DNA of 64,000 nt from Flavobacteriales bacterium (GTDB lineage: Bacteria > Bacteroidota > Bacteroidia > Flavobacteriales_F > PHOS-HE28). The notes under the pieces were generated by a model. The model saw nothing but the letters and a program-made list of their open reading frames with translations. It did not search any database and had not been told where the DNA came from. Numbering within the stretch: the first letter of the stretch is position 1; the number at the start of each line of letters is the position of its first letter. Location of the stretch: the NCBI GenBank assembly GCA_023957375.1, contig JAMLHB010000001.1, positions 496,001-560,000 of the forward strand, given 5' to 3'. A program made the translations under genes and the position numbers. Shown here piece by piece: positions 8,254 to 16,630 of the stretch.

Positions 8254-10119
8254 ATGTCATCAGTGGAAAACAACAAGGTCGTCTTCGCCGCACCTCCGGC
8301 CGATTTCGATTGGGAAGCCCTGGAAAATGCCACGCCCGGCACTTCGGCTGACCGCAAGCAAATGGAGGATGCCTATGAGAACACCCTCAGCAGCATTTCC
8401 GAGAAGGAAGTGCTCATGGGCACCATCGTGGGCCTGAACAAGAAGGAGGCCGTCATCAACATCGGGTACAAATCCGAGGGCGTGGTGCCCTTGAGCGAGT
8501 TCCGCTACAAGCCCGACCTGAAGATCGGCGACCAGGTGGAGGTGTACATCGAGAAGCAGGAGGACAAATCCGGCCAGATGATCATCTCCCACAAAACGGC
8601 ACGCGTGCACAATGCCTGGGGCAAGGTGAACAGTGCCATGGAGGGCAATGAGATCATCACGGGCTATGTGAAGTGCCGCACCAAGGGCGGACTCATCGTG
8701 GACGTGTTCGGCATCGAAGCCTTCCTGCCCGGCAGCCAGATCGACGTGAAGCCCATCCGCGACTACGACCAGTACGTGGGCAAGAACATGGAGTTCAAGG
8801 TGGTGAAGATCAACCAGGAGTTCAAGAACGTGGTGGTTTCCCACAAGGCCCTGATCGAAGCCGAGATCGAGGCGCAGAAGAAGCAGATCATCAGCGGCCT
8901 GGAAAAGGGCCAAGTGCTCGAGGGCACCGTGAAGAACATCACCAGCTACGGCGTGTTCGTGGACCTGGGCGGCGTGGACGGACTGATCCACATCACCGAC
9001 CTGAGCTACGGCCGCGTGAACCACCCCGAGGAAGTGGTGAAGCTCGACGAGAAGATCAACGTGGTGATCCTCGACTTCGACGACGAGAAGCGCCGCATCG
9101 CCCTCGGCCTCAAGCAGCTCAGCCCGCACCCTTGGGATTCCCTGGACCCCAACCTCCAAGCAGGGGACAAGGTGAAGGGCAAGGTGATGGTGACCACCGA
9201 CTACGGTGCGTTCGTGGAAGTGGCCCCCGGCGTGGAAGGCCTGCTGCACGTAAGCGAAATGAGCTGGAGCCAGCACCTGCGCAGCCCCAAGGACTTCCTC
9301 ACCGAAGGCCAGGAAGTGGAAGTGCAGATCCTGAACATCGACCGCGACGAGCGCAAGATGAGCTTAGGCATGAAGCAGCTCACCACCGACCCCTGGCAGG
9401 ACATCGAGTTCAAGTACCCCGTCAACTCCCGCCACACCGCCAAGGTGCGCAACTTCACCCACTTCGGCGTATTCGTGGAACTGGAGGAAGGCGTGGACGG
9501 CCTGGTGCACATCAGCGACCTCAGCTGGACCAAGCGCGTGAAGCACCCCAGCGACTTCTGCAAGATCGGTGACGAGATGGAAGTGCAGGTCCTGGAAGTG
9601 GACAAGGAAAACCGCCGCCTCAGCCTGGGCCACAAACAAGTGGAGGAGAACCCTTGGGAAGTCTTTGCCGACACCTTCAAGGTGGGCAGCATCCATGAGG
9701 GTACCCTCATTGCCCGCTCGGGCAACACCTTCACCGTGGCCCTGCCATACGGGGTGGAAGGCACCGTGGCCCTGAAGCAACTGCGCAAGCAGGACAACAG
9801 CAAGGCCAACTTGGAGGACAAGCTGCCGTTCATGGTGCTGGAGTTCAATGGCGAGGCACGCCGCATCACCCTGAGCCATACCCGCACCTTCGAGGAAGGC
9901 GAGGAACCCTTGGAGAGCGCCCCTTCAGCCAAGCGCGGCCGCGGGAAAGCCGCCGAGGATGGAGGCCAAAGCCCCAGTGTCCGCAGCATCAACGAAAAGG
10001 TGGAGCGCTCCACGCTTGGCGACCTGGACGTGCTGAGCGACCTGAAGCATGCCATGGAAGACAGCGAACGCGCCAAGGCAAAGACCAAGGCCAAGCCCGA
10101 AGAAGGCGCTGCGGAATAA
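8254..10119 (+). CDS. rpsA: 30S ribosomal protein S1
   Basis: Protein of 621 residues from the ATG at 8254, preceded by AAGGAAGGA; the frame is open further upstream but that part has no family similarity. It holds mRNA on the 30S subunit during initiation. About six S1 (OB-fold) repeats are visible, each starting with a G-x-V/I phrase and ending with a DEKRRIALG, RDERKMSLG or KENRRLSLG type segment; the clearest are at about 130-550 (ITSYGVFVDLGG, TTDYGAFVEVAPG, FTHFGVFVELEEG). The tail of about 70 residues is charged, Lys/Glu-rich and probably disordered. It is transcribed alone and ends at a strong terminator. Confidence 0.96.
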   Translation: MSSVENNKVVFAAPPADFDWEALENATPGTSADRKQMEDAYENTLSSISEKEVLMGTIVGLNKKEAVINIGYKSEGVVPLSEFRYKPDLKIGDQVEVYIEKQEDKSGQMIISHKTARVHNAWGKVNSAMEGNEIITGYVKCRTKGGLIVDVFGIEAFLPGSQIDVKPIRDYDQYVGKNMEFKVVKINQEFKNVVVSHKALIEAEIEAQKKQIISGLEKGQVLEGTVKNITSYGVFVDLGGVDGLIHITDLSYGRVNHPEEVVKLDEKINVVILDFDDEKRRIALGLKQLSPHPWDSLDPNLQAGDKVKGKVMVTTDYGAFVEVAPGVEGLLHVSEMSWSQHLRSPKDFLTEGQEVEVQILNIDRDERKMSLGMKQLTTDPWQDIEFKYPVNSRHTAKVRNFTHFGVFVELEEGVDGLVHISDLSWTKRVKHPSDFCKIGDEMEVQVLEVDKENRRLSLGHKQVEENPWEVFADTFKVGSIHEGTLIARSGNTFTVALPYGVEGTVALKQLRKQDNSKANLEDKLPFMVLEFNGEARRITLSHTRTFEEGEEPLESAPSAKRGRGKAAEDGGQSPSVRSINEKVERSTLGDLDVLSDLKHAMEDSERAKAKTKAKPEEGAAE

Positions 10120-10142
10120 CCCGCACTGGCACGATCAATGAA

Positions 10143-10177
10143 GGAGGGCGGTCCGTGGTGGGCCGCCCTCCTGCTTT
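10143..10177 (+). terminator. Rho-independent terminator of rpsA
   Basis: GGAGGGCGG (10143-10151) pairs with CCGCCCTCC (10163-10171), a 9-bp GC-rich stem with an 11-nt loop, followed by TGCTTTTA. Confidence 0.85.
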
Positions 10178-10206
10178 TAGGAAAGTAGGGGCGGGGAGGC
10201 TGCTGC

Positions 10207-10220
10207 TATCTTGGCCCCCG
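10207..10220 (+). promoter_or_regulatory. Promoter-like box immediately before the acyltransferase start
   Basis: TATCTTGGCCCCCG resembles the TAnnTTTG(CGGCCC) block seen elsewhere in the window. It ends one base before the ATG at 10222. If it is the -7 box, the transcript would be leaderless or nearly so. Confidence 0.45.
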
Positions 10221-10221
10221 C

Positions 10222-10755
10222 ATGTTCAGCTCCATTTCACGTGCCGTGCTCAAGATCATCGGGTGGAAGGTGGTGGACCACCGGCCCCCCGAGGTGGGCA
10301 GCGTCATCTATCTGGTGGTGCCCCATACCAGCAACTGGGATTTCTTTCTCGGCTTGTTCGTGCGCAGCGCCATCAAGCTCAAAGCCAACTACCTGGCCAA
10401 AAAGTCCTTGTTCGATTCACCCTTAGGCTGGTGGTTCAGGTGGCTGGGCGGCTACCCGGTGGACCGTTCCAAGCACAGCAACATCACCGACCAGATCATC
10501 GCCTACTTCAACACCGTGCCGGGCTTTGCCGTGGCCATCACCCCGGAGGGCACGCGCGCCAAGGTGGAGAAGTGGAAAACCGGCTTTTGGCACATCGCGC
10601 GCAAGGCCAATGTGCCCCTGATCCTCACCAGCTTCGACTACAGCAGGAAAACGGTCACCTTCAGCGAACCCTTCCACGCGAGCGACGACCTGAAGCACGA
10701 CCTGGCCACGCTCACGGAATACTTCAAGCCTTTCGTGGGGAAAAACCCGCAATAG
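10222..10755 (+). CDS. PlsC-like 1-acylglycerol-3-phosphate acyltransferase family protein
   Basis: Protein of 177 residues, shorter than typical PlsC (about 240). The acceptor-catalytic block is VPHTSNWDFF (an HxxxxD motif, residues about 34-43), with the substrate-binding phrase AITPEGTRAK at about 109-118. KSLFDSPLGWWFRWLGGYPVDR is typical of the glycerol-phosphate acyltransferase fold. It should transfer an acyl chain to a lysophospholipid or related acceptor at the inner membrane. The ATG lies right behind a promoter-like box. The exact substrate is not determined. Confidence 0.88.
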   Translation: MFSSISRAVLKIIGWKVVDHRPPEVGSVIYLVVPHTSNWDFFLGLFVRSAIKLKANYLAKKSLFDSPLGWWFRWLGGYPVDRSKHSNITDQIIAYFNTVPGFAVAITPEGTRAKVEKWKTGFWHIARKANVPLILTSFDYSRKTVTFSEPFHASDDLKHDLATLTEYFKPFVGKNPQ

Positions 10756-10786
10756 TTGCGGCACTGTATTTGCCGGAACACGCGCC

Positions 10787-11308
10787 ATGCATCCTGTTCG
10801 AAACCTGCTCGTCCCCGCTCTCTTCATGCCCGTCATCCTTGCCGCACAGGCCACCTTCCCGCCGCTGGAAGGTGAAACTGTCCAGGGGAATTCCGTCCGA
10901 TTGCCAACCAACGGAAGCTGGAGCATAATGGCCGTGGTGGTCGGCAAGAAAGCGCAGCCTGCATTGGAAGAATGGTTCGCGCCAGCATACAACCGCTTTG
11001 TGATGAAGAGCGGGTTGTTCGCTTCCAGCTACAGCGTCAACCTGTACCTGGTGCCAGTGTTCACCGGGCTGGACAAGGCCGCGTACGGCCCCAGCATGAA
11101 CACCCTGAAGAAGCGGGTGGACGCGGACTTGGCCAAACAAGTTGTTTTCTTCAAGGGTGATGCCGATGTCGTTCTGCAAGCCTTGGGCATCAGGGACAGG
11201 AACATTCCCTACTTCTTCACCGTGGACCCGCAGGGCAACATCGTCCACCGGGAATCCGGCAAGTTCTCCGTGGAGAAGCTCGATGCCCTGGAAGCCCCGC
11301 TGCTTTGA
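10787..11308 (+). CDS. Secreted thioredoxin-fold-like protein
   Basis: Protein of 173 residues. Residues 1-20 form a signal peptide (hydrophobic LLVPALFMPVILAAQA). The middle and C-terminal parts have the alternation of a thioredoxin-like fold (MAVVVGKKAQPALEEWF, then IPYFFTVDPQGNIVHRESG), resembling ATP10-like or redoxin-like sequences, but no CxxC active site is present. It therefore probably has a structural or chaperone-like role, or is not a redox protein. It starts 31 bp after the acyltransferase and may be co-transcribed. The function is unknown. Confidence 0.7.
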   Translation: MHPVRNLLVPALFMPVILAAQATFPPLEGETVQGNSVRLPTNGSWSIMAVVVGKKAQPALEEWFAPAYNRFVMKSGLFASSYSVNLYLVPVFTGLDKAAYGPSMNTLKKRVDADLAKQVVFFKGDADVVLQALGIRDRNIPYFFTVDPQGNIVHRESGKFSVEKLDALEAPLL

Positions 11309-11417
11309 ACAGGGCTATCGGGCCTGGAGTCCGCAACTGGCGGCTGAATTTGAAGTTTCGACTGGTTGTGAGTTGAAAGATGTTAGTTGTCAGGGCCGTT
11401 CCAACGAGTTCTGACCC

Positions 11418-11614
11418 GGATTATGAAGTAGCTGACGTTGCGAGAGCCGGAAACGCACAGCCACAGGCATTTTCGTGACGAAAGCGGGGCCACGCTCCCG
11501 GTGAGGAACGAAAATGCGTGAAACGCACTGTGGTAAAGCGTTTCCGGGTCGTAGTAGTCAAGCTACTGCATATTCCGGGTCTGAAGGTACTCCGTAGTTC
11601 AGAGGGGGCAACCC
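11418..11614. ncRNA. Structured element A of a tandem pair (candidate RNA)
   Basis: A 197-bp non-coding unit with nested complementary segments. P1: 11418-11436 with 11557-11576 (GGATTATG / CATATTCC plus AGTAGC / GCTACT). P2: CCGGAAACGC (11447-11456) with GCGTTTCCGG (11538-11547), perfect. P3: CCACAG (11461-11466) with CTGTGG (11528-11533). P4: GCATTTTCGT (11467-11476) with ACGAAAATGC (11508-11517), perfect. A 3' hairpin TCTGAA (11580-11585) / TTCAGA (11598-11603) follows. GTTGC (11437-11441) could also pair with GCAAC (11608-11612), enclosing the 3' side of the structure. A second copy with different stem sequences but the same layout follows 8 bp later. No ORF fits. Orientation is not proven; cyclophilin genes lie downstream on the plus strand. 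Confidence 0.7.
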
Positions 11615-11622
11615 TAATACCT

Positions 11623-11850
11623 GGATTATGCAGCAGGGTTCGTTGCGAGGGTCGAAATCACAAGGACAGCGCGGGTTTCACCGAGAAGGAATAGCACAAG
11701 CTATTGTGCCGAGGGGAAAACCGGCGAAGCGTACGCTGCCGCAGTGATTTCGGGCCGTAGTAGAAATCCTGCTGCATATTCCGGGTAATACGCGGGCGTA
11801 GGTTCAAACTCAGCGAATTGGCCACCGCGCGCCGTATGCGGGGTCAACCC
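11623..11850. ncRNA. Structured element B of a tandem pair (candidate RNA)
   Basis: A 228-bp unit with the layout of element A. Constant blocks: GGATTATG (11623-11630), GTTGCGAG (11642-11649, same 11-nt spacing as in A), CGTAGTAG (11755-11762), CTGCATATTCCGGGT (11772-11786) and CAACCCTAA at the end. Stems are kept while their sequences differ: P1 AGCAGG / CCTGCT instead of AGTAGC / GCTACT; P2 CGAAATCAC (11653-11661) / GTGATTTCG (11744-11752) instead of CGGAAACGC / GCGTTTCCG; P3 CAGCG (11667-11671) / CGCTG (11734-11738). The inner arm is longer and has its own hairpin AATAGC / GCTATT (about 11690-11705). The 3' hairpin is ATACG (11788-11792) / CGTAT (11833-11837). The paired changes argue for selection on structure. 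Confidence 0.7.
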
Positions 11851-11975
11851 TAACAACTGACAACGAACAACTGATCGAAATCGCAGGCTCAACGGGCGGT
11901 TCAGCCCGAGGGTCCTGCTGTTCTAATTCCCTGGCATCTGCCCGCCATTAACTTCGCACCCCGCAAAACACCTAC

Positions 11976-12722
11976 ATGAACACCATGCAGATCACGTCCA
12001 CACTTGCCGGCATCGCCTTGGCTTTTGCCTGCGGCACCAACACCACCACGGCAACAGCTGAAACCCCCACGGCCCAACCGCCGGCCACTCCCGTTGAACA
12101 GGCGGAAGCCGTACCGCAGACTGCAATTCCCGCAGACACCGCCGAAGGCCTCTTTGCGATCATCACCACCCGCTTGGGCACCATCAAGGCGAAACTGGCC
12201 TACCAGGACGCACCCTTGACCGTTGCGAACTTTGTGGCGTTGGCCGAGGGCAAGCAGCATAACAGCGCCAAGCCTGACGGCACGCCCTACTACGACGGCA
12301 CCATCTTCCACCGCGTGATCTCCGGGTTCATGATCCAAGGAGGCGACCCTGCGGGCACTGGTGCCGGCGGGCCGGGCTACACCTTCCCCGACGAGTTGGA
12401 CCCTTCCAAGGCATCCGCGAAGGAGGGCTATAAGCGGGGCGTGATGGCAATGGCCAACCGCGGGCCAAACACCAACGGCTCACAGTTCTTCATCATGCAC
12501 CAAGACTATGGCCTTCCGCTCGCCTATTCGATCTTCGGCAAGGTGGTTTCCGGCATGGAAACCGTGGACAAGATCGCCACCCTGCCGCGCGGCCCGCAGG
12601 ACCGGCCGAACGAGGAGGTAACCATGCAGGTGAAGATAGAGGCAGTAGGCAAGGATGCCAAGGCTTTCGATGCGGTGAAAGTGCTGGAGGCGAACAAGGC
12701 CAAGTTCATCACCGGCCGGTAA
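11976..12722 (+). CDS. Cyclophilin-type peptidyl-prolyl isomerase, exported, probable lipoprotein
   Basis: Protein of 248 residues. The N-terminal signal segment ends in LAFAC, an acceptable but imperfect lipobox; a Thr/Pro/Ala-rich linker (about 20-55) follows. The cyclophilin domain (about 58-225) shows the catalytic phrase IFHRVISGFMIQGGDP and NGSQFFIMHQ, with the usual FxxQGGD residues. It should catalyse cis/trans proline isomerisation in the periplasm. A second cyclophilin gene starts about 30 bp downstream and is probably in the same transcript. An internal ATG three codons later is an alternative start. Confidence 0.92.
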   Translation: MNTMQITSTLAGIALAFACGTNTTTATAETPTAQPPATPVEQAEAVPQTAIPADTAEGLFAIITTRLGTIKAKLAYQDAPLTVANFVALAEGKQHNSAKPDGTPYYDGTIFHRVISGFMIQGGDPAGTGAGGPGYTFPDELDPSKASAKEGYKRGVMAMANRGPNTNGSQFFIMHQDYGLPLAYSIFGKVVSGMETVDKIATLPRGPQDRPNEEVTMQVKIEAVGKDAKAFDAVKVLEANKAKFITGR

Positions 12723-12753
12723 TTGACGTGTGAACCCTAAAACCAGGAGCAAC

Positions 12754-13311
12754 GTGGAGAACAACACATTGGGCGAAGGACTCTTCGCGGAGATCAAGAC
12801 CAACAAGGGCACCATCGTGTGCCAATTGGAGCACGAAAGAACGCCGCTGACCGTGGCCAATTTCACGGCCTTGGCCAAGGGTGAACGCCAAACCAGCGCC
12901 AAGGCGGCAGGCGTCCCGTACTTCGACGGCATTGTGTTCCACCGCGTGATCGCGGACTTCATGGTGCAGTGCGGTGACCCCACCGGAACAGGACGGGGAG
13001 GCCCCGGCTACGTGTTCCCGGACGAGATCGTGCCCGGCCTGCGGCACGACAAGCCGGGTATCCTCAGCATGGCCAACGCCGGCCCGGGCACCAATGGAAG
13101 CCAGTTCTTCATCACCCATGTGGCCACCCCGTGGCTGGACGGCAAGCACACCGTGTTCGGCCATGTGGTTGCCGGGCAGGAGGTGGTGAACGCCATCGCC
13201 CAAGGTGACCACATCGTATCGGTGGAGATCCTTGCCAACGGCACAAGTGCACAAGGCTTTGATGCCAAGGCGGTGATCGAGAAGAACCGCGACAAGTTCC
13301 GGGTGCGCTAA
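12754..13311 (+). CDS. Cyclophilin-type peptidyl-prolyl isomerase, cytosolic
   Basis: Protein of 185 residues from the GTG at 12754, chosen because AGGAG precedes it at 12745-12749; a GTG at 12730 would add 8 residues. There is no signal peptide, unlike its upstream neighbour. The catalytic segment is [17 protein letters not shown] (Cys in place of the usual Gly) and [11 protein letters not shown]. About half the residues match the upstream protein, so the pair are tandem paralogs aimed at different compartments. The stop TAA overlaps the stop of the convergent helicase gene (13308-13311). Confidence 0.9.
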   Translation: MENNTLGEGLFAEIKTNKGTIVCQLEHERTPLTVANFTALAKGERQTSAKAAGVPYFDGIVFHRVIADFMVQCGDPTGTGRGGPGYVFPDEIVPGLRHDKPGILSMANAGPGTNGSQFFITHVATPWLDGKHTVFGHVVAGQEVVNAIAQGDHIVSVEILANGTSAQGFDAKAVIEKNRDKFRVR

Positions 13312-14606
13312 CGGCGTCCCCCGTGGATGCCGGCACGCCCCGCGCCGCCACGCCCGCCACCATGGCCGCCGCGCCGCCCGCCACCGGGTGCGCGGCGGTC
13401 CTTGTTTGGGCGGGCGCCCTTCACCCCCTCCGCCCGGTAGGCCGGGCCTTCACCGAAGCCGGCGGGCAGGGGCAGCTTCTCCACAGGGTAACCGATCAAT
13501 TTCTCAATGCGGCCGAACTCGCGCATGTCCACCTCGGTGATGAAGGTGATGGCCTGCCCCTTTTTCGAGGCCCGGGCAGTGCGGCCCACGCGGTGGACAT
13601 AGTCTTCCGGGTCGCGCGGCACGTCATAGTTGATCACCAGGTCGATGTCGTCGATGTCGATGCCTCGGCTTACCACGTTGGTGGCCACCAGGATGCGCAG
13701 CTTGCGGTTGCGGAAATCCAGCATCACCTGCTCGCGCTCGCTCTGCTCCAGGTCACTGTGCATGGCCTGGGCGTCGAAGCCTTTTTTCTTCAGGTGCCGG
13801 GCCAGGTTGCGCACTTCCACCTTCCTGCCTGCGAAGATGATGATGCTCGTTGCCTCGTTCACCCGCAGGATGTGCTCCAGCACCGGGGCCTTCTGCGGCT
13901 CGTGCACCACATAGGCCTCCTGCTTCACACCCTCGGCGGGTTTGCTCAGGGCAATGCTGATCTCCAGGGGGTCGCGCAGGATGTTGCGGGCCAGCTCGCG
14001 GATGGGCGGGGCCATGGTGGCGCTGAACATCAGCGTTTGGCGCTCTTTGGGCAGGAATTGCACGATGCGGTTGATGTCGTCAATGAAGCCCATGTCCATC
14101 ATGCGGTCAGCCTCGTCGAGCACCAGAAACTCCAGGCCCTTGATGGCCACATAGCCCAGGTTGAGGTGGCTGAGCAACTTGCCGGGCGTGGCGATGATCA
14201 CTTCCGTGCCTCCGGTCAGGGCCGCCTTTTGCTGGTCGAAGGAGGAGGCATCGCTGCCGCCGTACACGGCCATGGAGGTGATGGGGGTGAAGTAGGCGAT
14301 GGCCTGCATCTGCTGGTCGATCTGCAGGGCCAGCTCGCGCGTGGGTACGATCACTAAGGCACGGATGGAACCTTCCACCTGGGGTTTGTAGCCATAGATG
14401 ACCTCGATGAGCGGCAACAGGAAGGCGGCCGTTTTGCCCGTGCCCGTCTGTGCGCAGGCAATCAGGTCCTTTCCGTCAAGTACGGCAGGGATGGCCTGCG
14501 CCTGGATCGGTGTGGGCTTGAGGATGCCCATGGAATCCAAGCCTTGCAGGAGGCCGGGATCGAGGTCGAGAGCACGAAAGTCGGATACGGGTGCGGAAGT
14601 TTCCAA
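13308..14606 (-). CDS. DEAD-box ATP-dependent RNA helicase, RhlE-like
   Basis: About 432 residues from a TTG at 14606 ([13 protein letters not shown]); the frame is open further upstream but would run into the neighbouring gene and has no helicase similarity. Motifs in order: Q motif [14 protein letters not shown], Walker [21 protein letters not shown] in [17 protein letters not shown], then the C-terminal RecA domain with [19 protein letters not shown] and HRVGRTARA. The last 40 residues are Gly/Arg-rich ([13 protein letters not shown]), as in RhlE-type helicases that bind RNA nonspecifically. It remodels RNA during ribosome assembly or decay. No ATG fits the expected start, so the TTG start is an inference. 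Confidence 0.92.
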   Translation of the reverse strand: METSAPVSDFRALDLDPGLLQGLDSMGILKPTPIQAQAIPAVLDGKDLIACAQTGTGKTAAFLLPLIEVIYGYKPQVEGSIRALVIVPTRELALQIDQQMQAIAYFTPITSMAVYGGSDASSFDQQKAALTGGTEVIIATPGKLLSHLNLGYVAIKGLEFLVLDEADRMMDMGFIDDINRIVQFLPKERQTLMFSATMAPPIRELARNILRDPLEISIALSKPAEGVKQEAYVVHEPQKAPVLEHILRVNEATSIIIFAGRKVEVRNLARHLKKKGFDAQAMHSDLEQSEREQVMLDFRNRKLRILVATNVVSRGIDIDDIDLVINYDVPRDPEDYVHRVGRTARASKKGQAITFITEVDMREFGRIEKLIGYPVEKLPLPAGFGEGPAYRAEGVKGARPNKDRRAPGGGRRGGHGGGRGGAGRAGIHGGRR

Positions 14607-14674
14607 TGGAGTATGGCGTGAATGGGCCGGTGGCGAAAAAAGAAAGCGCGAAGGTAGTCCATCAGCCCCGCTAC

Positions 14675-16495
14675 CTATGAGGCCTTGCGCATTTCCTCCA
14701 ACGGGAGCGTACGGAAGGTGAACTGGAAGGAGGTGGTTTCCCCCTTCAGCAGGCGTATGTCGCCTTCCAAGCCGGCTGCCCACGTGTGGAGCAGCACTCC
14801 GTTGAGCGTTCCATTGCCCAAAGACGCGCCGGACAGGGCCCCGCTGGGATCCGTGTAGAGCAGTTCGCATTGCGCCGTGCTGATTTGGCGAAGCCCGAAG
14901 CGTATTTCCCTGCTCCCGGCTTCCGGCGTACGGTGGCGCGCACTGATCCGTGCCAGCTCCGAGAAAAGCAGGCTGACCAACACCATCGTTTCGACTTCCA
15001 TGTCCAATTCGGCCACCTCCACGGTGAGGTCCAGTTCCTCCCCATGCCCGGACTCCCGGAACACGTTAACGGCCAAGGCATTGAAATGGGCGGGGAGGTT
15101 GATCTTGCCGATCCATTGGGATTTCTTCAGGTTCTCCCACACCAACGACAAGATGCCCAAGCGGTGCCGCAGGGCGGCCCAAGCCGCTGCCGGGTCGCGG
15201 CTCCCGTCGTTACGCTCGAGCACCTCGGATAAAAGGTGCAGCAGGCGGATGCCCAGGTCAACGGGATATTGCAGGCTGGCCAGTTGCTTATTGCGTTCAT
15301 GCACTTGGCTGAGCGCATCTTCCAGGTGGTGGTTCTGCGCTTCAAGCCCGGTGCGCTCCTGTTCCACAATCCTGATCTGCCTGCCGATCACCCCGTTACG
15401 GAGGCGTGTGTGGCGCAACCGGCGTAAACGGACGGCCTGCAGAGCGATAAGCAGCAACAGGGTTACAATCACCGCCGCGCTGCCCATTGAGACCCAACGG
15501 CGTTTTGTGCTTTCCGCCGCCAGCGCCGAGCTTGCCAAGTTGTTTTGGCCGTGCAGCTCCTTTAACTCCTCCTCTTTGGCGCGTGCATCAAACAAAAGAT
15601 ACCGGCGCTCGCTGCGGATCATGCGATCAGCATTGAACATCGAATCCCTGGCAAGGATCTCCTGTCTGCGGGTGTGCAGAGCTGCCTGTAGGTCACCCTG
15701 GCCTTCCTGGATGGCGGCCAACAGACCGAGTAGATCCGGCGTGGTTGACCATGCGGACGGAACCCATTTCTGTGCTTCGCGGAAGGCCGAACGCGCAGCC
15801 GCCCAGTTGGCAAGTGCGGCATTGGCGCGCGCGATGGCGAACCAGATACGGGCGGTTTCCTGCGGGTCCGCGATCAGGTTCTGGTGGCGCAGAGCTGCAT
15901 GCAGCACGGATAAGGCATCAGCTCCCTTGCCCCGCGCGGCCAATTGTTCACCTTGGCGGTATTGCACGCGTAATACGCCCAATTGATCATTCACCTTGCT
16001 AAAGGCGGCCAACGCTTCTTCGCTTTGTTTGCGGAATTCCTGCTCGTGCCCCTCATCCATCAATAGGTCCATCAGATCAAGGCAGGCATTGCCGACCGAG
16101 GCATGGTCGGGCGTGCCCCGCAAGAGCAGAACAGCCCGTTTGCTGGCAGCCAGGGCCCCCGAATGATCACCGGATTCCTGCGAAACCTTGGACAGCACGC
16201 GCCAGTCGTCGGCCATCACATGTCGATCGGCCGAAATACCCGTCATGTTCGCCACCCGTAGGCAGGTCGCCAATGCGGAATCCAAGCAGCCGTAACTCAC
16301 TAGCAGGTCGCGCAGCTTGCGCGATTCCCGCAGCACCAGGTCCTGCCTTCCAGTCTCTTCGGCGGCTTGCACCCGGGACCTGAACCGTTTGAGCTCACGC
16401 AACCGGTCCACATGGATAGACGGTACGGCAACCGCAGCAAGTCCAAGACACAGGAACACCAAGGCCATGGGGCTCCGAAGGGGGGGAAGTAGCAT
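14675..16495 (-). CDS. TPR-containing membrane sensor with degenerate histidine-kinase-like C-terminus
   Basis: About 606 residues from the ATG at 16495. A hydrophobic N-terminus (ALVFLCLGLAAVAV) is an export signal or anchor. A long helical, TPR-like region follows (about 30-330). A second membrane helix (VSMGSAAVIVTLLLLIALQ) precedes a coiled coil (about 375-420). The C-terminal part has the outline of a HisKA_2/HWE-type kinase (LRHRLGILSLVWENLKK, then GTLNGVLLHTWAAGLEGDIRL like a G2 box and a terminal SFQFTF strand). The phosphoacceptor histidine and N-box asparagine are not recognisable (FSELARISARHR where NELxxNAxKH is expected). It may be a pseudokinase or a highly diverged sensor. No response regulator is adjacent. 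Confidence 0.7.
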   Translation of the reverse strand: MLLPPLRSPMALVFLCLGLAAVAVPSIHVDRLRELKRFRSRVQAAEETGRQDLVLRESRKLRDLLVSYGCLDSALATCLRVANMTGISADRHVMADDWRVLSKVSQESGDHSGALAASKRAVLLLRGTPDHASVGNACLDLMDLLMDEGHEQEFRKQSEEALAAFSKVNDQLGVLRVQYRQGEQLAARGKGADALSVLHAALRHQNLIADPQETARIWFAIARANAALANWAAARSAFREAQKWVPSAWSTTPDLLGLLAAIQEGQGDLQAALHTRRQEILARDSMFNADRMIRSERRYLLFDARAKEEELKELHGQNNLASSALAAESTKRRWVSMGSAAVIVTLLLLIALQAVRLRRLRHTRLRNGVIGRQIRIVEQERTGLEAQNHHLEDALSQVHERNKQLASLQYPVDLGIRLLHLLSEVLERNDGSRDPAAAWAALRHRLGILSLVWENLKKSQWIGKINLPAHFNALAVNVFRESGHGEELDLTVEVAELDMEVETMVLVSLLFSELARISARHRTPEAGSREIRFGLRQISTAQCELLYTDPSGALSGASLGNGTLNGVLLHTWAAGLEGDIRLLKGETTSFQFTFRTLPLEEMRKAS

Positions 16496-16594
16496 GGGGG
16501 GCTCATACGGCAGGGCCCGCCCGGGAGTTGCGCCACGGCCGGATGTTCCGGGGCAATGGCCGAACCTGACTGCAGAATAACAGGGAGCGGGGAT

Positions 16595-16607
16595 TATCTT
16601 TCGGGCC
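16595..16607 (+). promoter_or_regulatory. Promoter-like box upstream of the CUB-like cargo gene
   Basis: TATCTTTCGGGCC resembles the TAnnTTTG box plus the GC-rich extension common in the window. It lies 24-36 bp before the start codon of the plus-strand gene. Confidence 0.5.
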
Positions 16608-16630
16608 TGAACCATTGAATGCCCCCACAC

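Noticed and set aside
11418-11850. Assigning the structured pair to HEARO/omega RNA, a retron or a group II intron
   Set aside because: No IscB/IsrB, TnpB, reverse transcriptase or maturase frame is near, and I could not match the core blocks to these families by memory. Left as unassigned.
14607-14870. N-terminal extension of the DEAD-box helicase to the ATG at 14870
   Set aside because: It would overlap the TPR sensor gene by about 200 bp and has no similarity to helicases; the TTG at 14606 is more likely.
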